Positions 22,609-31,681 of a stretch of 64,000 nucleotides of DNA are shown in pieces. Position numbers and translations under genes: made by a program. Within the stretch, counting starts at the first letter, position 1. Every line of letters starts with the position of its first letter. The notes under the pieces were generated by a model. It saw only the letters and a list, made by a program, of their open reading frames with translations, searched no databases and had not been told where the DNA came from. Origin of the DNA: Mantis religiosa (Eukaryota > Arthropoda > Insecta > Mantodea > Mantidae); the NCBI GenBank assembly GCA_030765055.1, contig CM060954.1, forward strand, positions 107,260,645 to 107,324,644. The letters are read 5' to 3'.

Positions 22609-23289
22609 CAGGGGCGGCTTCTGAGGTAGTGCCACTGTGCCATGGCACCATCTATATGAAAACGAAGGAAAGAGAAGTGTATAGGAATTGGGCAAAAAAG
22701 ATTGTTTCTGATTATCTGCTCCCTCGTGTAAATAGGCGCGTTAAACGCAAGCGCTCTGTTCTGGTTGTTTTCCGTGGCTTGGCGCCGATTCCAGAACGGC
22801 ACCGTATACGCTCATAAGCGCCTGTGTTAAGGGCTAGAATGTCTGCTTGTACACGGCTTCTTAAGGGAGAAGCTGGTGCCGAGTTTTCTCTTACGCATAG
22901 CTTACACTTTATCCGCTAGAGTGCAGTAAAGCACGGTACTTAAGATAACTGCCTCTCTATCGCTAAATTGTACATGAACGCTTCGTATCACATTCTCCAT
23001 GAACTGTATTAACAAACTTTTACTGTGCTCGTTACATTTGTGCGTAACAAGAGTACGGATGTAATAAGTATCTATTTCCGTTTCCTTGTACGTTCTGTTT
23101 GGTATAGTATATTATAAAATAGGATGGATTATTGATAAGATTACCTAAATCGTTTGAAATTGGTACACATAATCATTCATTCATTATTCATTTATTATTT
23201 ATTTATTCATTCATTCATACGTTCGTTCATTCCTTATTCACTCATTTATTTATTGCACCGTCAATACAATGCCTCACCGGCCGCCCCTG
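22609..23289. mobile_element. Non-autonomous hAT element with 8-bp TSD
   Basis: Exact 8-bp target duplication AATAATAC at 22601-22608 and 23290-23297. The ends are inverted: CAGGGGCGGC on the left and GCCGCCCCTG on the right. At 681 bp with no transposase motif it is a non-autonomous (MITE-like) hAT. An (ATTC/ATTT)n tract lies at 23170-23250. It interrupts the Mutator-like relic. Confidence 0.85.
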
Positions 23290-23360
23290 AATAATACTGA
23301 CTTAGCTATATCTTTTGTTGGATCTTGGCAAAAAAAGAGGCTTTCAGTCAAAAAATTCAT
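23290..23360 (+). pseudogene. Mutator-like transposase relic, right part
   Basis: After the TSD the frame continues LAISFVGSWQKKR. The family normally has an Asp in the corresponding DGSWQ motif; here it is Val, consistent with a dead copy. Confidence 0.45.
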
Positions 23361-25865
23361 GTGCATGTATTTTAGTTTTACTTCAACATCAATTTTCTCA
23401 AAACTACATTTTTCAATATAAAAGTCACATTTTCTCTTAAACCATTAGTAATATCTCTATAAACATTTTATGACATCTAAATTTTACAGTAATGTTGTGG
23501 TTCCTCACAGAGTCAATTTCCTCAAATGGATTTTTTTTTTAATTAAAAGTTCAATTTTTAACGAAAAAATTAGAAGTGTATAAAAAATTATAAAATATGT
23601 ACTACCTTAGATTCCTATACGAATGAGGATTAGTATATTTAGGAAGGACCAGTACCTATACTGTAAAATTTGGATTTCTGCTTCGAATTGATCCTGAGAA
23701 AACGAGGCATTAATATTCCCATTTTAACATTAGTAATATGGGGCTTTACGAATCCCCTTAACATAATCTCATTTTTAAAACTACCAATCATAAAACATTT
23801 ACATCATATCACTTACATGTTGCGTCATCTCATGACCTACTGAATTTTCACAATTTCCTTTTGGAGCGGTTCCCCTCCTTGTGGGTTGGATCTATATCAC
23901 ACGATGCGGTGACATATCTGAAGTTGGATTCGCCCCACGCGCAAAAGTTTCGCGCTCCCTCGGTGTGGCGACACATGTAGAAGCCAAACCTTACCTTGAT
24001 GTAGAAGCGATGAACCTTTCATCTAAAAGCCGTGAAGATGAAGTTCTCGAAGATTTCTATAAATCCTCTCTCCGGCAGCTGCGGCGAGCGATGAAATGTG
24101 AAACTTCCCAGGCGTGGTATCGATACAAAAGGGATTTCACTTTTGGGCAACTATGGAATAAAATAATTATTAACTTTTTACTTTACTTGGAATTATATTT
24201 CTCGACATCAGTTTCTTCTTTACATGCGACTTTTTCCACTGATGTATATAGCCCTTTACTATATATTAATTTTCTCCTTTTATTTATAAATGATGCAACG
24301 GTTTTTTTTTTTTTTTTTTTTTTAACTTAAATAATTTATCGTAACGTCGCGTCTTCGATGTATATTTTAAACGTTTACTAAACGTTCATAAGTGATGAAC
24401 TCCAATAACTTCTCGTAGTTACAAGAAGTCTTTTACCGAAAACACGTCTACCCTCTTCGAGGGTTAAAGCCAGAAAAAATTTAAGAATAGAATCATTGGT
24501 TCTTTTTTTCCTGTTTTTGTTGCTAAGCCACCACAAATACTTAATTCTGATTGGTCCTATGTCACAATTTGGGATTTCAATAAACCTAAGCATTTGTTAC
24601 ATCATCTATATGGCCTGCTTGGTTATTAACTTAAGTTGAATTACAGATGGCCATGTTTACCTAATATGTCCATGTATGCAATATCAGCTTCACTTTCTTA
24701 TTCATTTTAACCTGTCCATATCAATTCTTAAACCACATATTTAAACATTTTTCAACTCTCAAAGTCTAAACCAAAAACAACCGTTACAATTGGAAGTTTT
24801 GCATTTCCTTGCAATGTGATTGTCGAGTAGATATAATCGCCTTTAAGGTCGTACCTTCCTCTTTATTATTTTCAGTTGAATTGACTACTTTTTATCTGGC
24901 ACTGTTTACTTAGCCACGGAAAATGTTAGTATTTCGTACTGGATTTAACTGGGAGAGGAATATGTCCAATAAATGACTTCGGTTTTATTCGCTGTTTACA
25001 CGGCAAACAACTGAAAGACATTCACTTTCAAGGAGCGAGGTGCGTGATTCCAGCTTCACAAATATGAGAAAAATGCATTATTGGTTCCTTTACTTCGTGT
25101 AGGCAAAAGTAACGTATTGTGTTCCACCAAATATACGGAAACACAATTCAATATTTACCTGAAGACGCATATGACTGTAAACAGTTAAACATCTTCCAGG
25201 AGTGATACGTTAAAATGTTCAAGAAACAAGCTCAATTATTGCGTGGCTTTGTCATTAGTTTCGATACTTCGTCCCAAACCTTCTCACTGCTGTGAATGTT
25301 GCAATTTTCACATTATAATCCATAAAGACAAGTTGCCCCACTAGTTCAATTAGGAGGCTGTCTTCTGCAGTAACAAATGAATTTTGTCTCATAACACGAG
25401 GTTGCGCTTGGCGTCTCTACTGCTTACGCGGACCAGTCAACCAAAAACGTCAAGCCAGAAGTCGCACCTCAACGTCGCGCCAACGCCGCGCTTCTATGGA
25501 ATCAAGGCGGATGGCAGTACTTGTCAACCTGGCCCACAGAATGCGGCTTCTGTATTCCTATCCCAAGTTAACAACCCCTGACCTGGCCATAGCCCGCTCA
25601 CATTCCTTTAAGCCTTGGCACTCGCCAGCTAGAGTGTTGTGACTAAAAGTTACAGATTTCTCCACTACCCACCGTATGGCACTGGCTGATGACCCCTCTG
25701 CAATCCTGTTCCAGCGTACAGCTGCAATGTGTTGACATTACAAACGCAGAACTTTCCGAAGCAGTGGTTTACAGTTTAGGAATTTACGTTTTTCAAACAC
25801 TTCTGTTGTTGCAGAAGCAATGCACCTTAATATCACAGGAATATAATTTTTGCATATCAGTTCAC
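23361..25865. other. Sequence without recognised gene
   Basis: Contains a 22-base T tract at 24301-24322 and a GC-richer island at 25380-25580. The 149-residue open frame at 23881-24330 shows no family signature, and its second half is low-complexity. No splice-supported exon was found. Confidence 0.4.
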
Positions 25866-26283
25866 TTAGTAGTTCTGAATGCTTTCAGTTCTCTGCACAC
25901 CGAGATCAGAACAATGTTGCATTGCTGGCATTATGTCTTCCTCTAGGCTTTTTCTCACACATACTTTAGGTAGCTTAGGTACCGCAGTTGTTATAAATTT
26001 CTCTATAACTGCCAAAAGAGAAACAAACTCTGGAGATGGGTAATAGAACATGGAGTTTTCGTCCCTTTTGAATATTAGATTTACAAGGGATGCTGTGCAA
26101 TTGGCGGTAGACACTTTAGTAAGACAGATGGCGCAAGAGAATTCGGCCGCTACTTTTTTAAACTATAAAACCTCCTATATATGCCAGTGATAAGTGGACT
26201 GTTGCATGAAATAAGGCTGTCTAGGAAGAAAAGAAAAACAACAACAACTAAGTAAGTAAACAGTTAAAAGCAGTTTAACAATA
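25866..26283 (-). pseudogene. THAP/P-element-like transposase relic, C-terminal part
   Basis: On the minus strand, after an acceptor-like pyrimidine run (TTTTTCTTTTCTTCCTAG), the frame reads LSLAYIGGFIV. It then shifts by one base in an A tract near 26155 and continues CAICLTKVSTANC and MFYYPSPEFVSLLAVIEKFI. The order YIGGF, a Cys pair, then a YPS segment resembles the C-terminal region of THAP9/P-element-type transposases. The matching THAP N-terminus lies across the Polinton at 43260-42763. The frameshift marks it as a decayed transposon or pseudogene. Confidence 0.5.
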
Positions 26284-26289
26284 TACGTT
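26284..26289 (+). repeat. Left target-site duplication TACGTT
   Basis: Exact 6-bp duplication with 42763-42768, the length expected for Polinton/Maverick integrase. Confidence 0.95.
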
Positions 26290-26477
26290 AGTAGTATAGA
26301 ATTGAGAGAATCAGCACAGTGTAGATAAGATGTTGAACTCTCCTCTGTGTTAATATATGAGTGATGTAGAATGCTCATTGATTTAGAACTCTCCTATATG
26401 AAAATCGAGTTGTAAAAGAAGGGGAGTGTTGGCGTAGTGCCGTTCTCCCCTGTGCAGTGAGATGTTTTTGAGGGTTG

Positions 26478-26515
<38 letters not shown>

Positions 26516-27129
26516 GTGTGTGTGTGTGTGTGTGTGATGTGTAATGTGTGATGGGTGGGATGGGTAACGGGGGGGGGGGGTTCCGGGGATGTTTGAATTA
26601 AATGTGAATTCATTTCGATGTGTGTGTGTGCTTGAACTCTCATGTATGAATATCGAAGTCTAGGGTTCGATATTGTGATGGGGCGGGGTGGGTAACGGGG
26701 GTTCCGGGGATGTTTGAATTAAATGTATTGATAGTAATTCTTCGATGACTGTGCTTGAACTCTCATGTATGAATATCGAGTCTAGGGTTTGATATCTATT
26801 ACGTTCAGTGCTTCGATGTCTGTGCTTGAACTCTCATGTATGAATATCGAGTGTAGGGTTTGATATCTATTACGTTTAGTGTATGATATATGATGTAGTA
26901 TCGTTAATCTTTAGATAAAAGAATATCGAGAGAATGATTAGGTATGTTTACTGGGAGAGATTTATGAAAATAAATGTAATAAGACATTCTGGTAAGGGGT
27001 GTTCCCTATGCAGAATCTCTCCTTGAGCTATTGTATCCAAGAGCGATGTAAAGGTTAAGAAAAGGTTAAATTCCATTCCCACATCGAGGTACGAGAAAAT
27101 ATAAATCTATTCCACATTGAAGTATAAGG
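26290..27129 (+). repeat. Left terminal inverted repeat, ~840 bp
   Basis: Inverse of 41908-42762. Contains (GAT)n at 26479-26512, (TG)n at 26515-26536, a G10 tract, and five copies of a GAACTCTC-containing iteron. Homology ends just after CCACATTGAAGTATAAG. Microsatellite lengths differ between the two repeats. Confidence 0.93.
26332..26860 (+). repeat. Five GAACTCTC iterons in the left TIR
   Basis: Units start at 26332, 26382, 26631, 26754 and 26825. The shared form is TTGAACTCTC followed by a T/A/G-rich ATGTATGAATATCGAG-like half. The last two sit in a ~70-bp tandem repeat that also includes AGGGTTTGATATCTATTACG. Mirror copies occur in the right TIR. They could bind the integrase or replication proteins; this is inference. 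Confidence 0.7.
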
Positions 27130-27366
27130 GTGATGACGTGTTGTCATTCCTCAAGATTTGTGCATATGTGAGTAAATCCGAATTAACAGGTCTCACCCTG
27201 TCCCGCCAGCTCGGGAACGAACGTGTCCTCACTTCACACAAACCCTCCATCCGTTAAGTACAATCGACGATAGGATGGGAAGGGGGGAGACAGGTATGAT
27301 CACGTTTCATCACCCATCTGCTCACTCGGGAACGAATGCATTCTCACTTCACATCGCAACGTCAAG
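27130..27366 (+). promoter_or_regulatory. Left-end promoter region with duplicated 30-bp motif
   Basis: Between the TIR and the first ATG, CTCGGGAACGAA(C/T)G...TCACTTCACA occurs twice, at about 27211 and 27327. The second copy ends ~20 bp before the start codon at 27367. No TATA box is evident. A regulatory role is inferred from position and duplication. Confidence 0.45.
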
Positions 27367-28032
27367 ATGAGTGGAACAACAACACCTATCATTGAAAGTG
27401 ATACCAGATTCTGGGAGAATCTACGCAATTTCGAAGATTTGCAAAAGCATTGGGTTGAGCACCACGATGAAACGTGTGATGGAAAGATGCATCAAGTGAT
27501 TTGCAAGAATCCTTCCCATCATGATTCGATCACATCTTATGCTCAATGCGGAAAGAATTGTAAAGTGTACCTCGGGTAAGTAGAATTATAATTGTGTGTT
27601 AACGTGAAAGTGTTGTTATGTGTTAGATAACTAATGATAAATATGTTTATTTCAGTAAAGCCCAAAGTGAAGATGTGGCATGCCAGTCCGAACAGGATCA
27701 AGGTGAAGATGTGTGCGGTCCGTACAATGATCGTCCGTTTAAGGATATCGGTACATCGAAACCCGAGGAGGAAGTCATAGAAAAGTGAGTATAAAATAAT
27801 AAGAGTTTTACGTTAACAAGTGTATTAAATATTCACGATGTTGAGACAGTTCGTGTATGTCCGCAGATCCAGTAAGAAAGGAGACAAGAAAAAGAAGAAG
27901 ACGAACTGCAAACCGAGAATCGTCAAAGCCAAGAAGACGTTCGATCAAGACAGTTTCATCATAATGATGTTCGAACCCTTCACACCCTTCGCAGAAGAAG
28001 TAGAGGAGGAAGTTGCGAGTGATGGTAAATAG
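27367..28032 (+). CDS. Spliced Polinton left-end gene, unknown function (three exons)
   Basis: Three exons share one frame: 27367-27575, 27656-27784 and 27867-28032, giving about 167 residues. Donors are GTAAGT and GTGAGT; acceptors are TTTATTTCAG and a weaker TATGTCCGCAG. The first exon is Cys/His-rich (HHDETCDG, CKNPSHH, CGKNC), so a zinc-binding fold is possible. The middle is acidic, and the third exon has a Lys-rich run (KKGDKKKKK) that looks like a nuclear signal, then an acidic end. I do not recognise the family. Its place beside the TIR and its transcription away from the terminus suggest an early or regulatory gene. Its last codons overlap the next ORF. Confidence 0.65.
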
Positions 28033-28510
28033 TGTGTGCATGAACGATAACGACATCTCCATCAGCATTGACTTTCGTGTGAACATAGGATTATACAATG
28101 AACTCCCATCACTTTACATTAAAGACACACATGACGATACGTTTGTGTATATTACAAAAGAGGATTGGGAGGTAATAATGTCAAATTTGTGTGTTTTGGA
28201 TACGTATCTGAAAGATGGTAAGCATCCATGTGCACCGTACAGTGAAAATATAATATATGCATTTAATATAATGTTATGCATGAATAAGATGCAAGAAATA
28301 ACGTTTGTGAATACATGTTTAAATGTGGGCAGTATAAATCTGAATAGTACTGCATTCAATGGACTTAAAAGACTAATTCCATATATTGAAAGAAATTTAT
28401 ATCAGTTGTATGATATTCATAAATCATTATGTTCATATGATGCAAAAAGCAGGAGTGCAAGGAAGAGGATATTGGAGATGTATGTTAAAGTCAATAAAAA
28501 GATAATTTGA
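28022..28510 (+). CDS. Polinton hypothetical protein, ~162 aa
   Basis: Starts at ATG 28022, overlapping the stop of the spliced gene by 11 bases; a second ATG at 28040 is an alternative start. The protein begins VNSVCMNDNDISISIDF, is rich in Ile/Asn/Tyr, and ends with a basic SRSARKRILEMYVKVNKK tail. No membrane segment or catalytic motif is visible and I do not recognise it. A polyadenylation signal AATAAA at 28494-28499 lies inside the last codons. The gene converges on the major capsid gene with only ~25 bp between stops. AT-rich codon use resembles the right-end early genes more than the capsid genes. Confidence 0.65.
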   Translation: MVNSVCMNDNDISISIDFRVNIGLYNELPSLYIKDTHDDTFVYITKEDWEVIMSNLCVLDTYLKDGKHPCAPYSENIIYAFNIMLCMNKMQEITFVNTCLNVGSINLNSTAFNGLKRLIPYIERNLYQLYDIHKSLCSYDAKSRSARKRILEMYVKVNKKII

Positions 28511-28535
28511 ATTTGTAATGTTTTATTTATTACAC
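28511..28535. terminator. Compact convergent terminator between 162-aa gene and major capsid gene
   Basis: On the minus strand the sequence 28521-28533 supplies AATAAA(AC) for the capsid transcript. On the plus strand AATAAA sits at 28494-28499 for the left-end transcript. The two signals lie within 35 bp of each other. Confidence 0.55.
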
Positions 28536-29744
28536 CTATATGATAGATTGTACAACATGAGTTAGTGGTTTATAAGTGAATAATTTATCATGAATAATTA
28601 AACAGAATAATGAAGTTTGTGCAGGAAAATTTGACGATGCTTGAACTTCCAATCTGACATTCACTGCCCCCGTCACAGTATCCTCAGGTTGATGAGAGCA
28701 ATCGATGACGAATAGCGGTGCATATTTCAGAAAGTCGTTCCTTTTCAAAAGAGGGTATTTCTCCTTTCCATAGTAGGATGATTGAAATTTGGAATATTGA
28801 TCATACAGAGATGCAAATTTCGAATTGGCGAAATCCAAATTCATATCGTGATAGGGGTAAGATTCACTGTTGAGATAAAGTTTCAGATTGGTGATATTAC
28901 AATTATCAAATAGAGAAGCATCCTTAGCGAGATGATTCAATCTATCCACTTGTGCACCGACTATGACGAAACGTGGTTTTTCAAGTTTAGTCGTGGTTGC
29001 AATGTTCCATGTGAACGCTTTAGTTTGAGGTACAGCAGGTTGAGTGTGAAGGTCCAAGGTTCGAAATGCGACGTGTAGAGGTTTATCCGATTTGACGAGT
29101 TTAAGTTTATCAACTCGTTCAGAATCTGAAAGTCGAAGTACAGGCATCCTCCATTCGAGTCTAGTTAGTTGTATGGTTGTAGGATCGTTTCCAATGATAC
29201 AATTATTAGAATCCTTAGATCTAATGAGAATAAGTTCAAACTTGCTATTAAGTATGACCTCCTTGTGATCGTCGGCGAAACCCAGCAACATCGAAAGAGG
29301 AACGATAGCATTGAAGATACCATTCGATGTATTCACGATGTCTACCACACCTCCAGGATAGATCCATCCAGCATTTAGTAAACGATTCGATTCCAGTTCA
29401 TTCAGTGCAGCATAGTTACGCATCGTTGATGAAATGCCCGGATTCCTAGTTCTATCAATAGTCGTTCCATTCATATCCAGACGAATCTCATCGAATAGGA
29501 ATGCCATAGCATTGTTACTCAATTTCGATGTGGCAACGGTGCCGTCGGGTTTAGTGAGAGTCCCCTCAATGTAGAGATAACTTCTACTAGGAAGCGTGTA
29601 CAAATCTTCAGCTTGACATGGAATTCTAATTTCATCGTTCACATCGAGAGCTGACGTATTGTACGGTAGGAATACGTGTTCTTCCTCCTTACTGATCTTA
29701 TCATCAAAGGTCGGAATCCCGGTCACGTCCAACACATCCATCAT
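28536..29744 (-). CDS. Polinton major capsid protein (double jelly-roll type)
   Basis: A 402-residue protein matching the Polinton/adintovirus hexon-like capsid family by its opening (FLPYNTSALDVND, then YTLPSRSYLYIEGTL) and its length. It has no signal peptide or membrane segment. In related elements such proteins form trimeric capsomers of an icosahedral particle. A segment at about residues 50-75, Leu/Ser-rich with SRSYLYIEG, is the most conserved part I recognise. The start is the first of two ATGs (MMDVLDV). It lies 117 bp downstream of the minor capsid gene on the same strand and is the last gene of the late cluster. Jelly-roll topology is inferred from the family, not visible directly. 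Confidence 0.85.
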   Translation of the reverse strand: MMDVLDVTGIPTFDDKISKEEEHVFLPYNTSALDVNDEIRIPCQAEDLYTLPSRSYLYIEGTLTKPDGTVATSKLSNNAMAFLFDEIRLDMNGTTIDRTRNPGISSTMRNYAALNELESNRLLNAGWIYPGGVVDIVNTSNGIFNAIVPLSMLLGFADDHKEVILNSKFELILIRSKDSNNCIIGNDPTTIQLTRLEWRMPVLRLSDSERVDKLKLVKSDKPLHVAFRTLDLHTQPAVPQTKAFTWNIATTTKLEKPRFVIVGAQVDRLNHLAKDASLFDNCNITNLKLYLNSESYPYHDMNLDFANSKFASLYDQYSKFQSSYYGKEKYPLLKRNDFLKYAPLFVIDCSHQPEDTVTGAVNVRLEVQASSNFPAQTSLFCLIIHDKLFTYKPLTHVVQSII

Positions 29745-29861
29745 AGAACCTTGAAGCCTAAGTTAGCGAGAAATCTTCGATTAGACGATGTGATTAGCTT
29801 GCGGGTCGATGATCGAGTAGAGATCAATCTCGAGAGATGTTTTTTAATATAGCATCGTCTC

Positions 29862-30569
29862 TTAAAACTTATACCCATTACGACGTATGTGCAATCGTAC
29901 AGTGATGGTTTCGTTCCTGAAATCTAACTTATCGCCGTTCTGGTCTACCACTCTAATGTCGAGATGATCAATGAGATTCGTATCGATGATTGGTAAATAT
30001 ATAGGACTTGATGGTTCCTGCGAAATATGATAACCTGGAGGTAACGATGGGAAAAATTCATACAGAGAATGACCACTTTTACCATTGATGAAAGATCCCG
30101 TTGCAAGACTACACTCGATACGTATGATGCTGACTTTGAATATGTTAACCAAATCATTAGACTCGGTCAGCACGTTTGCCGGTACCCTCTGTTTAGAGGT
30201 GAAACCGAGAAGTGAAGCAATAGATCTCTCACGACTAAAGTCGATAATATAGGGAGATTGAATTTCTGATTTCATGGTGTTATTATTAGCACGTAGAATA
30301 AAGTCGTCACCGATGTCGAGAGCATCCTTGATCAATCTGGCGATATCATCCAATTCATAAGTACCCGGTGGAATTACTATACGTTCGACTTTTTCATCGC
30401 GAACGTAATGGAATAGATTATTACTCTCGTCCACATTCGGAATTGAGTAAAAAGTCTCAAAATTCAATAGAGCTATCTCGTAATGTCCGTTAGGATCCAG
30501 ATGTAATGGTGGATTTAGAAATGTAGAGAAGCTGGTATCACTACCACTCACGGTGATCGTGTAACTCAT
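29862..30569 (-). CDS. Polinton minor capsid (penton-like) protein
   Basis: 235 residues. It opens MSYTITVSGSDTSFSTFLNP and ends with EFFPSLPPGYHI...VRLHIRR, the pattern I recognise from Polinton minor capsid (penton-type single jelly-roll) proteins. The family occupies the five-fold vertices in related particles. The start codon lies within the 3' end of the protease gene (overlap 30541-30569), and the major capsid gene follows. The middle segment IRIECSLATGSFINGKSGHS is typical of the family. No breaks. Confidence 0.82.
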   Translation of the reverse strand: MSYTITVSGSDTSFSTFLNPPLHLDPNGHYEIALLNFETFYSIPNVDESNNLFHYVRDEKVERIVIPPGTYELDDIARLIKDALDIGDDFILRANNNTMKSEIQSPYIIDFSRERSIASLLGFTSKQRVPANVLTESNDLVNIFKVSIIRIECSLATGSFINGKSGHSLYEFFPSLPPGYHISQEPSSPIYLPIIDTNLIDHLDIRVVDQNGDKLDFRNETITVRLHIRRNGYKF

Positions 30570-30965
30570 CGAGGAGAAACTGAAGGCACAAGTGACCGCA
30601 AATCACAGAATCGAATTCTTGAAATCTCGTCGTATTATATAGGAGCTTGACACCCGAAAGGTACGTTTCTATCTCTTCCGGAGGTCTCAGATCGCCGAAA
30701 CTGTCAAAGTAGTAGGCAACGTCACCATCCTTACGTACAGCAACCCAATGTGTACCAGGGTTATTTGATGTATCCAGATTCACTACTATTCTCTCATAGT
30801 ATCGAGGATGTGGAGGTAGTTTATCGATCATGTAGACACCTCTAAAATGTGGAATGCGTAGACGTCGTGCATACGAATCGATCTCGTTAGCACTCAGGGC
30901 TTTTTCCGGGATAAATATAGGCCTCGCCCCGAGTTTTTTGATCGAAGATATAATCCTCTACCCTT
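30541..30965 (-). CDS. Adenain-like cysteine protease, probably expressed by -1 frameshift
   Basis: The first in-frame Met is at 30831, but family-like sequence begins well upstream (ALSANEIDSYARRLRIPHFRG), and the frame stays open to about 30965 without any ATG. Counted from Met 30831, the catalytic His is in PGTHWV (28), Asp in YFDSFG (43), the oxyanion Gln in RFQEFDS (71) and Cys in VICGHLC (78). The Gln-Cys spacing of seven is as in adenovirus protease. It would mature virion precursors. The frame is -1 relative to the upstream PLA2 gene, with an A_AAA_AAC heptamer at 30939-30933 in the shared region, so a PLA2-protease fusion by ribosomal frameshifting is likely. Internal initiation at Met 30831 would drop conserved N-terminal sequence. 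Confidence 0.85.
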
Positions 30966-31532
30966 ACGACGTCTCTTACGGCGAAGACCTTTGCCCTGAG
31001 CCAAAGATTCCATGCGCTCGTTGTGACGTGTTAATTCCGCAAGTTGTTTTGCATCCGAACGTTTCTTATTGACAGCCGTAGCAATCTGAGCAGCACCTCC
31101 AGCTAGACCACCTGCTGCACCTAGAGCTGCTAAAAGTGGTAGCAAAGGTAAGAAACCACCTCTCTTGTTGCGACGTTTACACATGCCAGCGCCCGCTGCC
31201 AATTTACCCTTCATAAGTGTAGTCACAAGTCGAGCTGCAAGTCGTTCGCCCAAAGAAGCGTCGGCAGACTTTACACGTCTCCAAGCTTTCTCTACCAACA
31301 CCTTATCGGCTAGACGACGAGATTCTGTATCAGTACTCTCTGCGTAAGCCCGATCGTGATCGAGACACGCTGAATCTAACCCGTTCACCGGTAAGTCACC
31401 TCTCTGCAAGCGTTTATGTAGTTTCGTTCCGGGACCGCAGAAACGATAACCCGGTAAATGTGCCTCAAATGGTAATGAATTAATCAAGGAATTAAGAATT
31501 CCCGAACCTTTGCGTGCACGTGTAGAGCGCAT
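30894..31532 (-). CDS. Phospholipase A2-domain virion protein with hydrophobic and basic tail
   Basis: 212 residues. At 27-65 lies a PLA2-type active site: the calcium loop YRFCGPGTKLH and the catalytic His-Asp pair in CLDHDRAYAES, the arrangement of secreted and parvovirus VP1 PLA2 domains. Residues ~131-155 are a Gly/Ala/Leu-rich hydrophobic segment (LLPLLAALGAAGGLAGG). The C-terminus is highly basic (LRRKRRRKGRG) with two GRGLYL repeats, reminiscent of small adenovirus core proteins. By analogy the domain acts on endosomal membranes during particle uptake, and the basic tail may bind DNA. It is first in the late minus cluster and probably feeds the protease through frameshifting. Confidence 0.83.
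   Translation of the reverse strand: MRSTRARKGSGILNSLINSLPFEAHLPGYRFCGPGTKLHKRLQRGDLPVNGLDSACLDHDRAYAESTDTESRRLADKVLVEKAWRRVKSADASLGERLAARLVTTLMKGKLAAGAGMCKRRNKRGGFLPLLPLLAALGAAGGLAGGAAQIATAVNKKRSDAKQLAELTRHNERMESLAQGKGLRRKRRRKGRGLYLRSKNSGRGLYLSRKKP
30933..30939 (-). promoter_or_regulatory. Candidate programmed -1 frameshift site A_AAA_AAC
   Basis: In the PLA2 frame the codons read TCA AAA AAC, so the heptamer is in the correct X_XXY_YYZ phase. Slippage moves the ribosome into the protease frame, which is open from here through the protease. The PLA2 frame itself ends ~36 nt downstream at 30894. A GGGGC just 3' can pair with GCCCT about 30 nt on, but the 2-3-nt spacer is short. No stronger stem was found by eye. 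Confidence 0.7.
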
Positions 31533-31681
31533 GTCTCACTATGAAATAAAAAAGGCAAAACGTGCGCTTTATAAGTATACGATTCCTATGACGATTGGCT
31601 AAATCCAGTAAAGACATAGATTGCCCTTATCACGAACGAAATAAAAGACAAAACTTATGCTTTATAAGTATTAGTCGCGAT
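31533..31681. promoter_or_regulatory. Bidirectional promoter between the two late clusters
   Basis: A 149-bp gap separates divergent start codons. A GCTTTATAAGTAT motif occurs twice in the same orientation (about 31568-31580 and 31659-31671), each within a longer duplication (GAAATAAAA...CAAAAC then ATAAG). The central TTATAA is symmetric, so each could serve as a TATA box on either strand: 36 bp from the minus ATG and ~20 bp from the plus ATG. Confidence 0.6.

Noticed and set aside
23881..24330. 149-residue open frame
   Set aside because: No family motif; the end is a translated T tract and codon use is irregular. Treated as chance.
26383..26643. Open frames with poly-Ile or poly-His in both Polinton TIRs
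   Set aside because: They are translations of (GAT)n and (TG)n microsatellites inside the inverted repeats, mirrored at 42396-42677, with no protein signature.
28013..28021. Upstream start for the 162-aa Polinton gene
   Set aside because: TTG at 28013 is not a likely eukaryotic start; ATG 28022 is preferred.
30900..30906. Second A-rich run (GGAAAAAG) as the frameshift site
   Set aside because: Only five A residues, with G in the X position, so P-site re-pairing would mismatch; the AAAAAAC at 30933-30939 fits the rule.
31595..31681. Longer packaging ATPase start at 31595
   Set aside because: That codon is TTG, and the extension lacks family resemblance; the first ATG is 31682.
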